Shown here: positions 1 to 11,401 of the stretch, piece after piece
Position numbering within the stretch: position 1 is the stretch's first letter
Layout: each line of letters begins with the position of its first letter
Assembly (NCBI GenBank): GCA_014058105.1
Contig: JACGCM010001793.1
Location: 992,001-1,056,000 of the forward strand
Length of the DNA stretch: 64,000 bases
Direction of reading: 5' to 3'
Source: Kingdonia uniflora
Lineage: Eukaryota > Streptophyta > Magnoliopsida > Ranunculales > Circaeasteraceae
Program-made: the position numbers and the translations under genes
Notes under the pieces: model-generated
Database searches by the model: none
Seen by the model: only the letters and a program-made list of their open reading frames with translations
What the model was told of the DNA's origin: nothing

Positions 1-402
1 AATCTTTCTATAATTCCATTAGATTCCTCGTGTCTCTTTTCTGTGATTATCTTGGTCTATCATGTCTTATGACCTTGGATATTTGTACTTGTTGAGCGTT
101 GCTTGCTGACGCCTTGCGCATATACGTTTTTAGGTGAATGATTGGAGTAGCGATGCTAGTAGTTGGAGCAAGCTAGACTTGCATGTTTTGGAGTTCTTTC
201 CATCCTTGTGGTATTATTTCTAATTATATCTCTTTATAGATTATTCTTCTGCCGCGTAGTTTCGCATTGTAATAGATGTATTTACAATTTGTTTTAAATT
301 GTAGTACCTCTTTTGGGGGTTCATCTTCAGGATGCCCGACATTACACCTTAAAATTTGTGTTCTTAATAGTTTATTAAGAAGCCAATTTTGGGGGCGTGA
401 CA
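1..402 (+). repeat. Partial 5' LTR of a Tekay-like Gypsy element
   Basis: The first 402 bases match the last 400 or so bases of the LTR that ends at 3868, including the shared run TTTTGGGGGCGTGACA at the end. A tRNA-Met primer site follows four bases later, so this is the 3' part of the upstream LTR; the rest lies before the window. The LTR ends in ACA, as the companion copy does. Its divergence from the 990-3868 copy is clear by eye (many substitutions), so the insertion is old. Confidence 0.85.
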
Positions 403-989
403 AGTTGGTATCAGAGCGCTAGGTTCAGTCCTGCAGCTTACTGCACATATCATACAATTAGGATTTAGAGTTGATCTCATACTAGTTCGCTGCCTTTCCT
501 TTCGTAGGTTTCTTAGGAGGTGTTGGTGGTAGGTGTATGGCTTTGAGTCATGTTCATTTATAGTTTCCTCAGTTGTGTCAGTTGTGCACAATTTTGTCTT
601 TTTGCAGGATCTCCGCTCTTAGTATTCTTGTGGTAGTTAGTTGCTTCTAGTAGACATTATCTTTTAGGTAGTCATAGTTTCATTAGTTCTCCACCTTGTG
701 GTTTGAAGTGTTTCTAAACTTATGCTGGTTCATATAGAGCTTTGATTATAGTATTCATAGATAGATTTACTCGTTAGAGCGAGTACAAGTTTGGAGTACT
801 AGATTGTTGCTGACGATAGAGGTTGGTTGTTTCTCGTTCTTGATTGATAATATTATTTGAGGGGTTATATCCAAGTACAGGTTTAGTGATCATTCCACTC
901 TTATGAGGTTATATGTTTTGAGGACTTATCATCATGGTGATTGAGGTACATCAAATTTTGAGGCAAAATTTTGTTTAAGGAGGATAAAA
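403..989 (+). mobile_element. Gutted interior of the Tekay-like Gypsy element
   Basis: Only about 590 bases lie between primer site and 3' LTR, against several kilobases in an intact element. No gag, protease, reverse transcriptase or integrase is visible. The right edge reads GAGGCAAAATTTTGTTTAAGGAGGATAAAA and then TGTAGCGACCC. This resembles the chromovirus end in which a GGGGACGAAATTT-like run, a purine tract and TGTAACGACCC follow each other. A large internal deletion has made this a non-autonomous remnant. Confidence 0.75.
406..417 (+). other. tRNA-iMet primer binding site
   Basis: TGGTATCAGAGC begins four bases after the LTR end. This is the standard plant primer site, complementary to the 3' end of initiator methionine tRNA, where minus-strand synthesis starts. 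It fixes the boundary between LTR and interior and the plus orientation of the element. Confidence 0.9.
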
Positions 990-3868
990 TGTAGCGACCC
1001 GTATTTTTAGCACGTGAAGCCCTTATTCTATGGTCTCCGCTTACTTAAGTTACTGACTATTTTACAGGATCTTTACCTTTTTAATTCACAAGAGCAAACC
1101 CAATCGCAGAGATTGAAGTTTCTTCTTCTCCATCGTCATCTCCAATTTGTTCCTTTATTTCCTCCTGGAAATTGCCCAACAAACCCCTTTTCTTCCTCAA
1201 CCTCTTGGCTCTTGAAACTCCTCATGGGAGCAATCATTCTCTATCTCTTTACTCCTAAACTATGGCGGCACCATCCCTAAAATTCCCTAGAAGTTTTAAA
1301 CCCCAATTTTTCCAATTGTTCCAATAACACAACCCACCTTATAACCCCTGTATGAACTGCTCCTCCATTACATTTCTTTATCAAACATTATTCTTCGGAA
1401 GTCCTGTAGAGAAATCTAGGAAGGCGCCTTGTTCGTGTAAGTGAAGAAAAATGATTACACAGATATCTCATGAGGAATTGGCACATGTTAGGCCTTGCCA
1501 AGAGTGATACCAACTTGGAATTTTAGGTCTTTGATTGTCCTTTACATACAGCAGCCACAACAGTCAGTTTTGTGGATTCATTATGGTGTTCTACTCATCT
1601 TCTTCCTTCCTTCTGCAGTCTGCTAGGGCAAGTGCTTTATCCACGATTAATTCATGATTAAACTAAGTAAATGATAGATCTTGATCATGCTTTCTAGTTG
1701 CGTATCTTTGTATATATAATCAAGAGCTTCCCGTCCTTTGTGAATTTTATGTATACTATTATAAATTTAGTATGTGGATGGATTTAGTTCGGGTACTTGA
1801 CCAAATTCTATGTTGTAGCCTTTTGGTCTCTTTAAAGCAAGGTGGTCATATTTACCTTAAGTTATACATCAAGGACTAGTTAGTTAAGACAAACCTAGGT
1901 CATATATGTTTTGTTATGTGGGAGGTTGCCATGAATCGAGGAGCTGATGGTGTTGACATGGTTTATATAGCAACTCTTATAATTCTATGGATATAGTATT
2001 GTCCACATTATGACGTTTGCACATTGATGTACTTTCCAGGTGTTTTATTTAGTTATAGGTAATGGTGATTTTTATCTAGAACTTTAATATATTCCTCTTG
2101 ACCTTGATTCATTGATAGTACACATGTAGTGATTGGTAGACTCATAAACTATCGGTAGTGAACTTATGGTCAGAATGTATAACATGTTTAGTTATGCCTA
2201 GATTTGAGTTTTGAGATTATACAGGTGGAATATCATTAAGAAACCTTGGTAGTTAAGGTGGGAAATTATGGTGATGGCTGGACATCTTAGTATGGTTTGA
2301 CTATTAAGCTTCATATTCGCTTCTTATGGATATTGATAGTGCACAGTCTCTGTGGATGAAGTTGATTGCAAGTTATTTCATCTGGTTGGTTTAGCTATTG
2401 GACACCGTTAGTTTTCTTCCTATTGTAAATGGTTATAAGAGGGTGGTCTAATAATAGTTGTTAGACATTATGTTAGTATAAGTATCAACGAGTCTACGCT
2501 AGACAATGTAACGTTGTGATGGCATCATTCTTCGTTAGATTAGAATTCTAAGTTTGAGTTGTTTAAGATACCATAAATCCTTTCTAACATTTGGGGAGTC
2601 TTTTAGTTTAGAGCAATTAGGTAATCCCTTGGTTTGTCTTTTGTGACAACCATTTAAGAGAATGGAATTTCCATGATTCATTAGTACACGACTTAGATTT
2701 ACTTTGATGCTTAGGGTTTCCTTTTGATATAGTTCCACTTGTTAGGCATGTTACGGCAGATAGACCATTGGATGTTGGAGCTTTGCTTCATTTGATGGAG
2801 TCCCCAGTTGTTATTGAAATGAGGGTAGATAGATCATCCAGTTGTAAGAGCGGTAGGTCCTTGGTTATAGTTCCAGATGCTGATTAGGCAGGGTCGACCG
2901 ATCATTTGATTCTTCTAGGATTCAAACTTCTTTCGGTCCATTCTGTTGGGCGACTTTTAGTTAATTTACACAGTAGGGCTATGCAATTACGGTCCTTGGG
3001 TTCGAATCCCTAAACAAAAGATTTGGTTACTGCTAGTCAGTATTCCTGGGTTGCAAGCCCCCAAAATTATACCTCAGGTACTTCTCGACTGCATGCTCCG
3101 CGAGCATCCTATGGGCATAGATCCCTAAAAATGGAAAATAAATTAGGCTTTAGATCTATAGGTTGAAACTCCTTGAACACCCTAATCTGGTACATTACCC
3201 GCTAATTCCTGGCTCAATAAAAAGGAATCCGCCAATATCTGGCTCGACAATAAGGGATACTTTTATGTTAATTACGAAAAGGTGCAAAAGTGTGGTCCTA
3301 CTGAATTATAAGTGACACTGTGTACGTGACTTCCTAATTGTCTTTCAACATCTACCATACTTCTTAGGTTGTAGTAGTTAGATCTAAGTTTAGGCTATCG
3401 CTGATATCTTGGTTAGATATTAGTTTTACTTAGACCGTCTTCCTTAGAACTCATAGCTTGGTTGATATTCTCCTATAATTCCGTTAGATTCTTCATGTCT
3501 CTTTACTGTGACTATCTTGGGCTATCATGTTCTTATGACCGTGGATATTTGTACTTGCTGGGCATTGCTTGCTGAAGCCTTGCGCATATACTTTTTCAGG
3601 TGAATCGTTGCAGTAGCGATGCTAGTAGTTAGAGCAAGCTTGACTTGCATGTTTTGAAGTTCTTACCATCCTTGTAGTATTATTTCTAATTATATTTCTT
3701 TTTAGATTATTCTTCCGCTGCGTAGTTTCGCAGTGTTGTAGATGTATTTTTGATTTGTTTTAAATTGTATTTTGTCTTTTGGGGGTTCATCTTCAGGATG
3801 CCCGACGTTACACCTCTGAATTTCCGTTCTTAATAGATTATTAAGAAGCTAATTTTGGGGGCGTGACA
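990..3868 (+). repeat. 2.9-kb 3' LTR, Tekay-like Gypsy
   Basis: Begins TGTAGCGACCCG directly after a purine-rich tract and ends GGGGGCGTGACA, repeating the end of the partial LTR at 1-402. Its length (2879 bases), initiator-Met primer site and TGTAGCGACC start fit the Tekay/Del chromovirus lineage. A related LTR lies in inverse orientation at 19647-22698, and a more distant one with the same start and end style at 43909-46942. No credible reading frame was found; short ORFs inside it are chance. Confidence 0.8.
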
Positions 3869-3879
3869 GAAAGCTTCAG

Positions 3880-6082
3880 CTTCTGCCACCTGGATTGAAG
3901 CAAAGGAATCTTCTTCTTCCACTTTTTGAAACTGTGTTAGTATAGATTTGACTTAAGTTAGCTAGGTCATTTATGTTAGTATATAGAAGAACACGAACAT
4001 CCAGAAAATTTTATCAGGGGGCATTAACTTCTTCCTGGAACTTTTGCGTATTAGTTTCAGCCCCTCCTTTTCTGGATATAAAGTACAACATCTAACCTTT
4101 TCCACTCCTCCATACGAACAAATTCAGCTAAAGCTTCTTTTCATTTCTTTGCGTACCTTTCATGCTCTGATTTGGGGGCAAGGTTCTCAAGTCTCTGTAG
4201 TTTAGTACATAAAAAACCCACATTCATTCCTAAATATTCAAGCCCTTCCAAACTCCGATCCCATGCTGCAAAATCATTAATGAATGTGCTAAGTTTGCTA
4301 CTTTTAATACCATCACCTAAGATAACAGTTTTTAAAATTACTCCGTCAACCAGCTTAATATTTTGCTTCAGGAGATTTCCATGAAGAAAAACATTTTGAC
4401 TGCAGCAGAGATCATAGTACTTGGTCCACATGCCATTGGAGAGCTCTGAGTTCTTTCTCAAACCATCTGCTATAACATCAAAGCTCTCTCGGTCAGGATT
4501 TCCCCAAAATAAGACACCTCCCGAAACCTCTGAACTACGACTGCTATTTTTTAGAGTCTGCTCTTTCAGTGTCAGATATAATTACCGGAATTGTACCAAA
4601 TGGAAGAGTACTTGGACATTTAAGTTTAGTTTTTTCATGAGTCCTGATAGGCGTACATGTAGTATTTTGCATTGCATGAGCTTCTGAATCCCGTAGGCCA
4701 AAATCCTTATCAACTCCCGACAAACTATATGCCTTGATTATACACCTTGAATTCAGCAGGCTTCACCAAATGGAAGACCATGGAATCTCCGACAACTAAC
4801 TCGTGAGCAGTGGAGAACCTTCTCCATCCACAACCAAGTCTTGTACTTGCATATTTAAATTTAACTTTGCAATCTCCCATATCCTCGTCAACCAGAGTAA
4901 AGGTGAAATCCTGATTTGGTAGCTACAAATTGCAAAATGGAGGAAGATACTGCAGTTGATTAGTACCACTACCAACGTGATATGGGCACAAAGGTCTTAC
5001 AATACTTGAGTACTTAGGATCAAGATTCTGCGGAACTTCTTCTGCTCGCTTTTTAGCGCATGTGTTAGCTCTAATATGGACAATTTTTTCATGAATCCCA
5101 GTAGGCCTACATGGAGGAATTTGCTTTGTAAGGGCTTCTGAAACCCGAAGTCCAAAACCCTTATCAACCCAGAGAAACTGTATGCCCTAATTATAAAGAC
5201 CTGAAATTCAGTAGCCTTAGTTAACTGAAAGACCAGACAATCTCCCTCTAATAACTTGTGAGCAATGCATAAATCTTTCCATCAATAACCAAATGCCATA
5301 CATTCAGATTTAAACTTAACTGTGGATTATTCTTTATCCTCGTCAATCAAAGTAATGGTGTCATCCTGCTTTGGTAGGTATGATTTGCAGATTTGGGTAG
5401 GAAGATTCATCCAGGAGGCAACACGGCCACAAAAGATGGCTGCATAGATTTCACAAAGCTTGGGTACTTGGGATCAAGATTCCACTGAATTTCTTCTGCT
5501 CATTCTTTAGCGCATGTTTTAGCTCTATCATGGTTAATTTTTTCTTGAATCTCGGTAGGCTTACATGGAACTTATGAAAACCATAGTCAAAAACCTTTAT
5601 CAATCCCAGACGAACTGTATACCTTGAAGTTTAATAGCCTTAGTTAACCAGAAGACCAGAGCAACTTGTACATATGCCATCTTTTTATTGCTATTATATG
5701 TGGCTTTTCTTGTAGTATCTTTACCAGATTTGATAAGGTTATGATCCTGTTTCCTATGCATCCTTGTCCGAGTTGTTGTTGCAGCTTTAAACATATGAGA
5801 TAAGTGCTTAAGCAAAAAGGAACTGCCTTTGCATTTATTGTTAGTGCCTTTCCCATCCAATTTCTGAATTGAGATAGGATCTTGAGTAAAAAGAACTGCC
5901 TTTGCACTGTTAGTGCCTTTCCCATCTATTTTCTGGACATTCTGGATCTGCTGGAAGGCAGCTAGTCTGTTACTTTTTTCTGCCCCAGTTTTGATAAAGT
6001 TCTGAGCATCTTTCCTAGGCATCTTTGTGTGAAATGTAGCTGAAGCTATCCATTCGCTTGGTAAAAATATTTTTATGTGCAT
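3880..6082 (-). pseudogene. B3-domain protein pseudogene (multi-B3, REM-like)
   Basis: Reads right to left. Two diverged B3 DNA-binding domain remnants are seen, at about 5395-5165 and 4925-4735. Each has an L-x-DED stretch, a WR/WK-x-(F/L)...H-(E/K)-L core, then GDS/C-(M/L)-VF-(H/Q)-L and a closing FKVY/FQVF strand. A third partial tail (VFWLTKAIK) lies at about 5655-5590. A 106-codon open stretch at 4461-4141 (with TKYYDLCCSQ and NDFAAWDRSLE) and an acidic tail near 3880-3950 look like the C-terminal part of plant B3 proteins of the Os01g0234100 type. B3 proteins are plant transcription factors that bind DNA in the nucleus. Frameshifts and stops break every domain, so no product is expected. 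The repeated domains could be original tandem B3 domains or later duplication. Confidence 0.7.
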
Positions 6083-6389
6083 TGCTTACTTTAGTGCATT
6101 TTAGCTTTATTAATCTTTGGATAAGTTTACTTATGTGTTTTTTAAAATTCATTGTACCTGATTGGCCAGATCGATTACGGGTGGATGATTGAAGAGAATT
6201 TGGGTGGATGACAGCGAATTATGCTAGAATTTGGGTATTGAAGATTTTTTCTATTACATGGTTGTAAGCTTGTTTGGATGCTTCAAACACTTTTGAAGTG
6301 GATTATCTTAGTTAATGAAAGTTATTTTGTTAATAAATGATTATGAATTCATTTGAGGTTAATGTGATTACAGAAATTGTAATGGGCAA

Positions 6390-6755
6390 AATTCAGCAAA
6401 AAATGTGTAAAATAGAGGTGCTGCCATGATATCTTTTGGAGCGCTTAGAGCATGGTTAAAAGTGACCCTTTAACAACGTCGGAGGGTGCTGCTACAAACA
6501 ATCTTTTGCAACGCTTAGAACGCGGTTAAAATTGACCCTTTAGTAACGTTGGGGGCGCTGCTACAAACAATCTTTTACAATGCCCTGAAAGTTTTAGCAG
6601 TGCCATTTGATTCGTTGCAATTGATTTGTTGAGATCCACCTTTTTGTCGCATCTCTGCAATGCTATTGTAGGCGTCACTATTAGTTAATAGCAACGTTGT
6701 TTGGTAATTTTGGCGATGCTATATGGCACTGCAAAAAGTCTCATTTGTTGTAGTG
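6390..6755. mobile_element. CACTA (En/Spm-like) element terminus with subterminal repeats
   Basis: The segment ends TTTGTTGTAGTG, the inverted form of the CACTACAACAAA terminus of plant CACTA transposons. Inside it are degenerate repeats about 69 bases apart (GCTGCTACAAACAATCTTTT at 6488 and 6557), like the subterminal transposase-binding repeats of this superfamily. AGT directly follows the terminus, and Copia sequence resumes there, so the element cut into the Copia copy. The partner terminus was not found in the window, so the left boundary given is only where repeat structure starts. Confidence 0.7.
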
Positions 6756-8438
6756 AGTCTTCAAACACGTCACTACAGTATTCACCCCGGTTTTCCGACC
6801 TAAGTCACTTCAGTTTCAAGCTAGTTTCATTTTCAACTAGGGCCCTCTACTTCTTGAATTTATCAAACACATGATTTTTTCATCACAAAGTAGAGAAACA
6901 GTTTACGAGTAATATCTTCGATAAAAGTAACGTAATAATGAGAACCACCAAGAGAAAACAACTTGGTTGGCCCCCAAACATCTGTGCTAACAAGATTCAG
7001 CTTTCCCGGTTTCCTTGATCTTCTAGTTATTTTGAAACTAACATTTTTCTACTTCGCAAGAACGCACTCTTCACAAAACTTAAGATCAACTTCATCAAGG
7101 CCCTTTAGCTTTCCCTTTATTACCATCATCTTCGTCCACTTTTCACTTATCTGACCGAGCCGTTTGTGTCAAGTACTTGTATCAATCCCCGGAGTGGTCA
7201 CACAAATAGTAGATATTGTACTTTGCGTTGTACACAACATTCCTTGTCTTAAGCCTCGAGCTACTACCATAGCTCCCTTTATAACCTTCCAGATGGTAGC
7301 ACCAAAGGTGCTTACTTATCCACCATCATCCGCCAATTGGCTAACTGAGATAAGGTTACGCCCCAATTTGGGTACAAGTCGCACATTCTTTAAAACCAAC
7401 ATCACCCCCGAAGGGAACCTTGACCTAGCGTTTCCCTTTCCAGTAATATTGCGCGTACTCTTATCTGCAAGAATGACTGTACCAAAGTCGTCTTTAACAA
7501 TATTGGTTGCAGTAGCATGGAATGAGGCACCCGAATCAATTATCCAAGATTTATTAACATCGACATACGAAAGTAGTGGAGCCTCACCAGAACTAACCTC
7601 CTCAGTAAGGTTCATTATTTTTTTTTCCTCATCCTTAACTTTCTTAGGAGAATTATAATCTCACCTGAAGTGACCCTTCTTTCTACAAGTCCAACATGTA
7701 TCGGGTGGCTTAGACTTTCCTCTTGGCTATGAGCGACCCCCTCCATATTTTGGCCCCTTTCTGTAAGGCCTCCCTCTTTTATCGACGTTCAATGCACTAT
7801 CATTTAAACTCGAAGTGGGTTCAAATGTTTACGCCTATTCTCTTCACTCATAATCAAAGAGATTATAGTGTCAAATTTAATGTCTTCATTCCCTGATAAA
7901 TTGCTCACAGCTGTAATAAACCCTTCCCAGCACTCAGGCATTTACCCCTAAAGAGCCCACGCTTTTACCTCCTCGGTAAAAGTAATTTTCACGAATTCAA
8001 GTTGAGCATGAATAGTATTGAACTCACTAATATGAGTTAGCATACTATCATTTTCCTTCATCTTCAAAGTAAACAAGCCATGTAAAAGATGTACCTTATT
8101 TTCCCTGGACGGTTCCGAGTACATTGAGGGTAAAACCTCCATCAAATTCTTCGTTGTCGTAAATTTAAAGATCATATGTAGAATTTGTGATGAGAGTGTT
8201 ATCCTAACAGTTCCAAGAGCCTTGCGATCCAATCGTGCCTATTAGCAGCATCATGATCTGCTAGCTTCATCTCAATTCCACTTGGTGGTAAGTTAAGATC
8301 ATTCTGATAAAGGTAATCTTCTATCTGCATCTTCCACACTCCAAAATTCAAACCATTAAACTTTGTGATCTTCAATTTCTCTTGATCGGTCATTGCTCTT
8401 TACCATACCAGCCCTGTATCAAGCGCTCTGATACCAAT
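6756..8438 (-). pseudogene. Copia element 1: gag, protease and start of integrase
   Basis: Reads right to left from the LTR at 8439. Gag starts near 8393 (MTDQEKLKITKFNGLNFGVW, the usual Copia gag opening) and continues with a frameshift to about 7948. Protease follows at 7615-7316 with an intact D-S-G-A (WIIDSGASFHAT). The integrase pre-domain and beginning of the core lie at about 7250-6770, in pieces. The whole stretch aligns with the equivalent part of the Copia copy at 34348-39601, so they are one family. It stops abruptly at the CACTA end at 6755; reverse transcriptase and the 3' LTR are missing. Confidence 0.85.
8425..8436 (-). other. tRNA-iMet primer binding site of Copia 1
   Basis: GCTCTGATACCA on the plus strand is the reverse complement of TGGTATCAGAGC, two bases inside the LTR that begins at 8439. 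It proves that the element is on the minus strand and that 8439-9002 is its 5' LTR. Confidence 0.9.
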
Positions 8439-9002
8439 TGTTGATAATCGAGGTAGCTACTCTCTCTTCTATGCCAAGAACGATACGCGGAATGTGCCAA
8501 ATCAAGAAATAGACAAAATGAAGAACAATTCAAATACAAGTATTTTCTCGGAGGAGGGAAGTAGAAAACCCTTCCGGATGAAAAATCACTCCCCGCGAAC
8601 AATCTACTATGATCAAATAGGTTACACACGATCTTCTCCAAGCTTCCTCAAGCTTTGTAATGGAGTCTCTCAAAGCCTAACCCTCTTGAATTAAACTCAC
8701 AAAAAAAAATACTAACAAATAACCTAAGTATCCCTTATATACTTGGGAGACTTATTACAAGCAGAACCGATCTCGAGGCAAACTCAACGTCCCAAACAAA
8801 CTTACTAAACCAGCGACACGGTTTTCATTCGAACAAAATCCAGTCTCATTCGAATGACTTTGACGAGCCAAGTTTCTAGCCCTAGAAGAATGCATCTCGT
8901 TCGAACGATTTTGGCAGAAATTTTCATTCTAGAAAACACGCATCTCGTTCGAACGACTTATAGTACGTTCGAACGACCATCAATTCGAGTTTACTTATAA
9001 CA
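8439..9002 (-). repeat. 5' LTR of Copia 1
   Basis: On the plus strand it runs TGTTGATAATCGAGG...TACTTATAACA, 564 bases, and aligns along its length with the two LTRs of the second Copia copy (34348-34973 and 39000-39601). Its U3-like part carries several TTCGAA palindromes, including perfect TCGTTCGAACGA at 8897-8908 and 8945-8956. No partner LTR of this copy remains in the window. Confidence 0.85.
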
Positions 9003-9499
9003 AAAAAAACAAAAAAACACTCACATAATCTATAGTAATCAATAATCTCTTTTGCCAAATACAAGAAAAAGCTTCTGAACAAGTCTTGAACAAACTGCAG
9101 GATATGTGCAGTTGATGTAGCATTGTAAGCATGCACTTCACCCAGGGAAACTCACCCTCTTATCTGATTAATACAGCATCACTGTCATTGTCGAGTATAT
9201 ATACCAAGACTGTGTCCCAAAGTTGCTGCCATCAACAAAATACCAGCAATTGTTCATTGTAGGCATCATCAATGTCAATCTATTCACAAGAAGGAAAAAT
9301 AAGTAAGAATTGTTTTCCGAGTTAATAATTTGATATTTCAGAGATTGAATTATGTAGTTGACTCAATAATTTTCTGCTGTCGTTCCGCCCCGGTATAGTA
9401 ACCTCATGATATGATATGAGCTTTTAGAGAACAGCCGAATGAACCAAAACTAGAATCATAGAAGAATAGATAATAGCTATACTTACATCCTAAAAGAGC

Positions 9500-10203
9500 T
9501 AGTTTTGCATTGTCAATCATTTTTTTTATGTTCAAGGCACATAGTGTCATTCGTGGCCTTCGTAACATCGATCACCCCGAGAAAGGAAACCAAACAATCC
9601 CTAACTCCCTTTTTCCAGTCTGCAATGCTTCACATTCTATAATCTTTGAGGTACTTTACCATCCACCAGTTATCGGTTATGGTAAATGGTGTTCTTTACA
9701 TTCATGAGGTCACTTCCAAACTGCTTTCTTACCTTTCTGGATACAAACTTTCCAAATTCTTCACAGGCATTATAGTAGAGGGGAAAAAACATTTGACCAC
9801 GGCTTTCAACAGTACGTACCAAATCATTATCAGTTGATTTAGATATGTTGACCTTTTCGGTCTTCCCAATCAGTGGGATATTTGGGTTCAGTAGGGATTT
9901 TGGGAGGATACAGTTCAGACACATTTCTAGTAAATATCTCTTGTTATTCTTGAGTTTCTTTATCATATCGATAAACATGTCTTCCATGCATTCCAAAGTA
10001 ATTATGGCTTCCGTTTCATAACTCGGAGTCTTGCATCCATCAATTGCCATGACATCATCTAACATGATTAACGGTGTAACAAAATAAGGAGGAAGATCTT
10101 CCCATTCCTTTGTAAGGTGCAGAAATGTCACATCCGAAGTAATAAAATATTGTAAAAAAATCTTTAACTTATTTAAAACTATTACATCAAGCCGTGTGTA
10201 CAA
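9500..10203 (-). pseudogene. Unidentified gene remnant, paralogue of 25501-26694
   Basis: A 177-codon open stretch (10203-9670) followed by a continuation with frameshifts to about 9500. I do not recognise the family. It aligns with the gene at 25501-26694: KLKNNKRY here and KLKNNERY there, EFGKFVSRKVRKQFG and AFNRFVSKEVAERYG, then a VSFLR-x-ID-like block and an LALLGC/IALLEC end. No signal peptide or membrane segment is evident. The partner copy has further exons, so this one has lost its 3' part. The two copies bracket the 10-25 kb MULE and have the same orientation. Confidence 0.5.
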
Positions 10204-10279
10204 GAAAAGCTAACATTGTCACCATCTCATTATCTACTTGTCATATTTTTTAGTTCATTTTGTTCTACATTTGATTCGA

Positions 10280-11385
10280 TTTCTTATCTATAAGAAGACA
10301 GACTGTTTCACCAATTCTATTACTATTTCTCATCGTTTATGGTTAGGTATCACCTGCGGTTCACAAGAGTTCATCTGGTTTTTGGAGCCAAATGCGATCC
10401 CGATTCATCGAACAGTTTCTTCTTTTTACTCGACCGCAAAGACCGCCTTGATTATTTGTCACAAACCGTCTGTGTGACTGCTGCCAATTAAGTGTTTGAT
10501 TAAAGACTGGTACTCTACTCCTTAGGCATGGATGAAATGGTGGTACTCATAACTCCTGTAGATGGTACTCGACTGTACTCAACTTGGCTGCTGTAAAAAA
10601 AAAATGTCATTTATTTAGTTCAACTCTGGCATTCTTTTAGACATCTATGTCATATTCAATAGACTGTTGTCATTTGTGTTATGTAACTTTCCCATTCAGT
10701 CAGTTTTCTTTGTCATTTGTTTTATACAACTTTGCCATTTTTTCCAAAAATATAAGCTGCTTGAATATTAAAGTAGGTTTCTTGGTTGTGGGCTTCACAG
10801 GTAAGGTCATGTGGGCTCCACTAGTTCGAATGTCACTTCATAATTAATACTAAAAAAAATTTAAATCATTTAAAAATATTATTATCACGCCCCGTCTTCA
10901 ATTTTAATCATTCCTCGATCTACACGTGTCATTACTATTTTGAGACGTGAAAGGCAAACCCTGTCACCATTACATGCATTTCTTGCTATTTGATTAAACC
11001 AATTTGTCATGTGTTTAAACATCAGTTATATTAGCTCATACAGACTCTTTCACCATCAGTTATATTATTTGGCATTTGTTTACTGTTCTCTATGGTTAGG
11101 TAAAACATGCGATTCATATGAGTTCGTTTAGCTTTTGGTGCCAAAAACCATTCTTGTTGCTCAAACACTTTTTTCTTGCACGACCACTGCAAAACCGCAA
11201 AAACTGCCCCATTTCTAGAAATCGTGTGTGTGATTGACAAGCCTAAAAACTGTCCTAGTCGCACAAACCATTTTCTCAAAAATTATTGGCAAATCATTTG
11301 TGTGTGTGTATGATTTCAGTGTCATATAAGTGGCAAATCATCTGTGTGACTACTGCCTACCAAATGTTTGACCAAAGTCTATGTT
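10280..11385. repeat. Duplicated block upstream of the DUF1985 gene
   Basis: A stretch at about 10280-10505 is repeated, diverged, at about 11035-11385. Shared landmarks in order are: AGACTGTTTCACC / AGACTCTTTCACC, TATGGTTAGGTA in both, a GAGTTC-rich segment, and TCTGTGTGACTGCTGCC / TCTGTGTGACTACTGCC followed by a GTTTGA-x-x-AAAG run. The second copy ends just before the gene's first ATG at 11402, so the block may hold promoter or 5' leader sequence of the element. TCATTTGT-type motifs lie between the copies (about 10605, 10668, 10710). Confidence 0.5.
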
Positions 11386-11401
11386 TTCTTCTACTTCCAT
11401 A

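Noticed and set aside
2998..3015. tRNA-like GGGTTCGAATCCC
   Set aside because: It resembles a T-arm but has no acceptor or anticodon arm around it, and it lies in the body of the 3-kb LTR with a diverged counterpart in the LTR at 19647-22698.
990..3868. Short ORFs inside the long LTR (for example 1014-1280 and 2535-2738)
   Set aside because: They have no domain or composition support and are not conserved in the related LTR at 19647-22698.
7164..7658. 164-codon plus-strand ORF
   Set aside because: It is antisense to the Copia protease and integrase region, which reads on the minus strand with D-S-G-A. The plus frame is a shadow.
9500..10203. Ulp1 (C48) protease assignment, suggested by DUF1985-Ulp1 MULEs of other plants
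   Set aside because: No His-Asp-Cys signature or W-x-x-PIN-type block is visible here or in the paralogue at 25501-26694.
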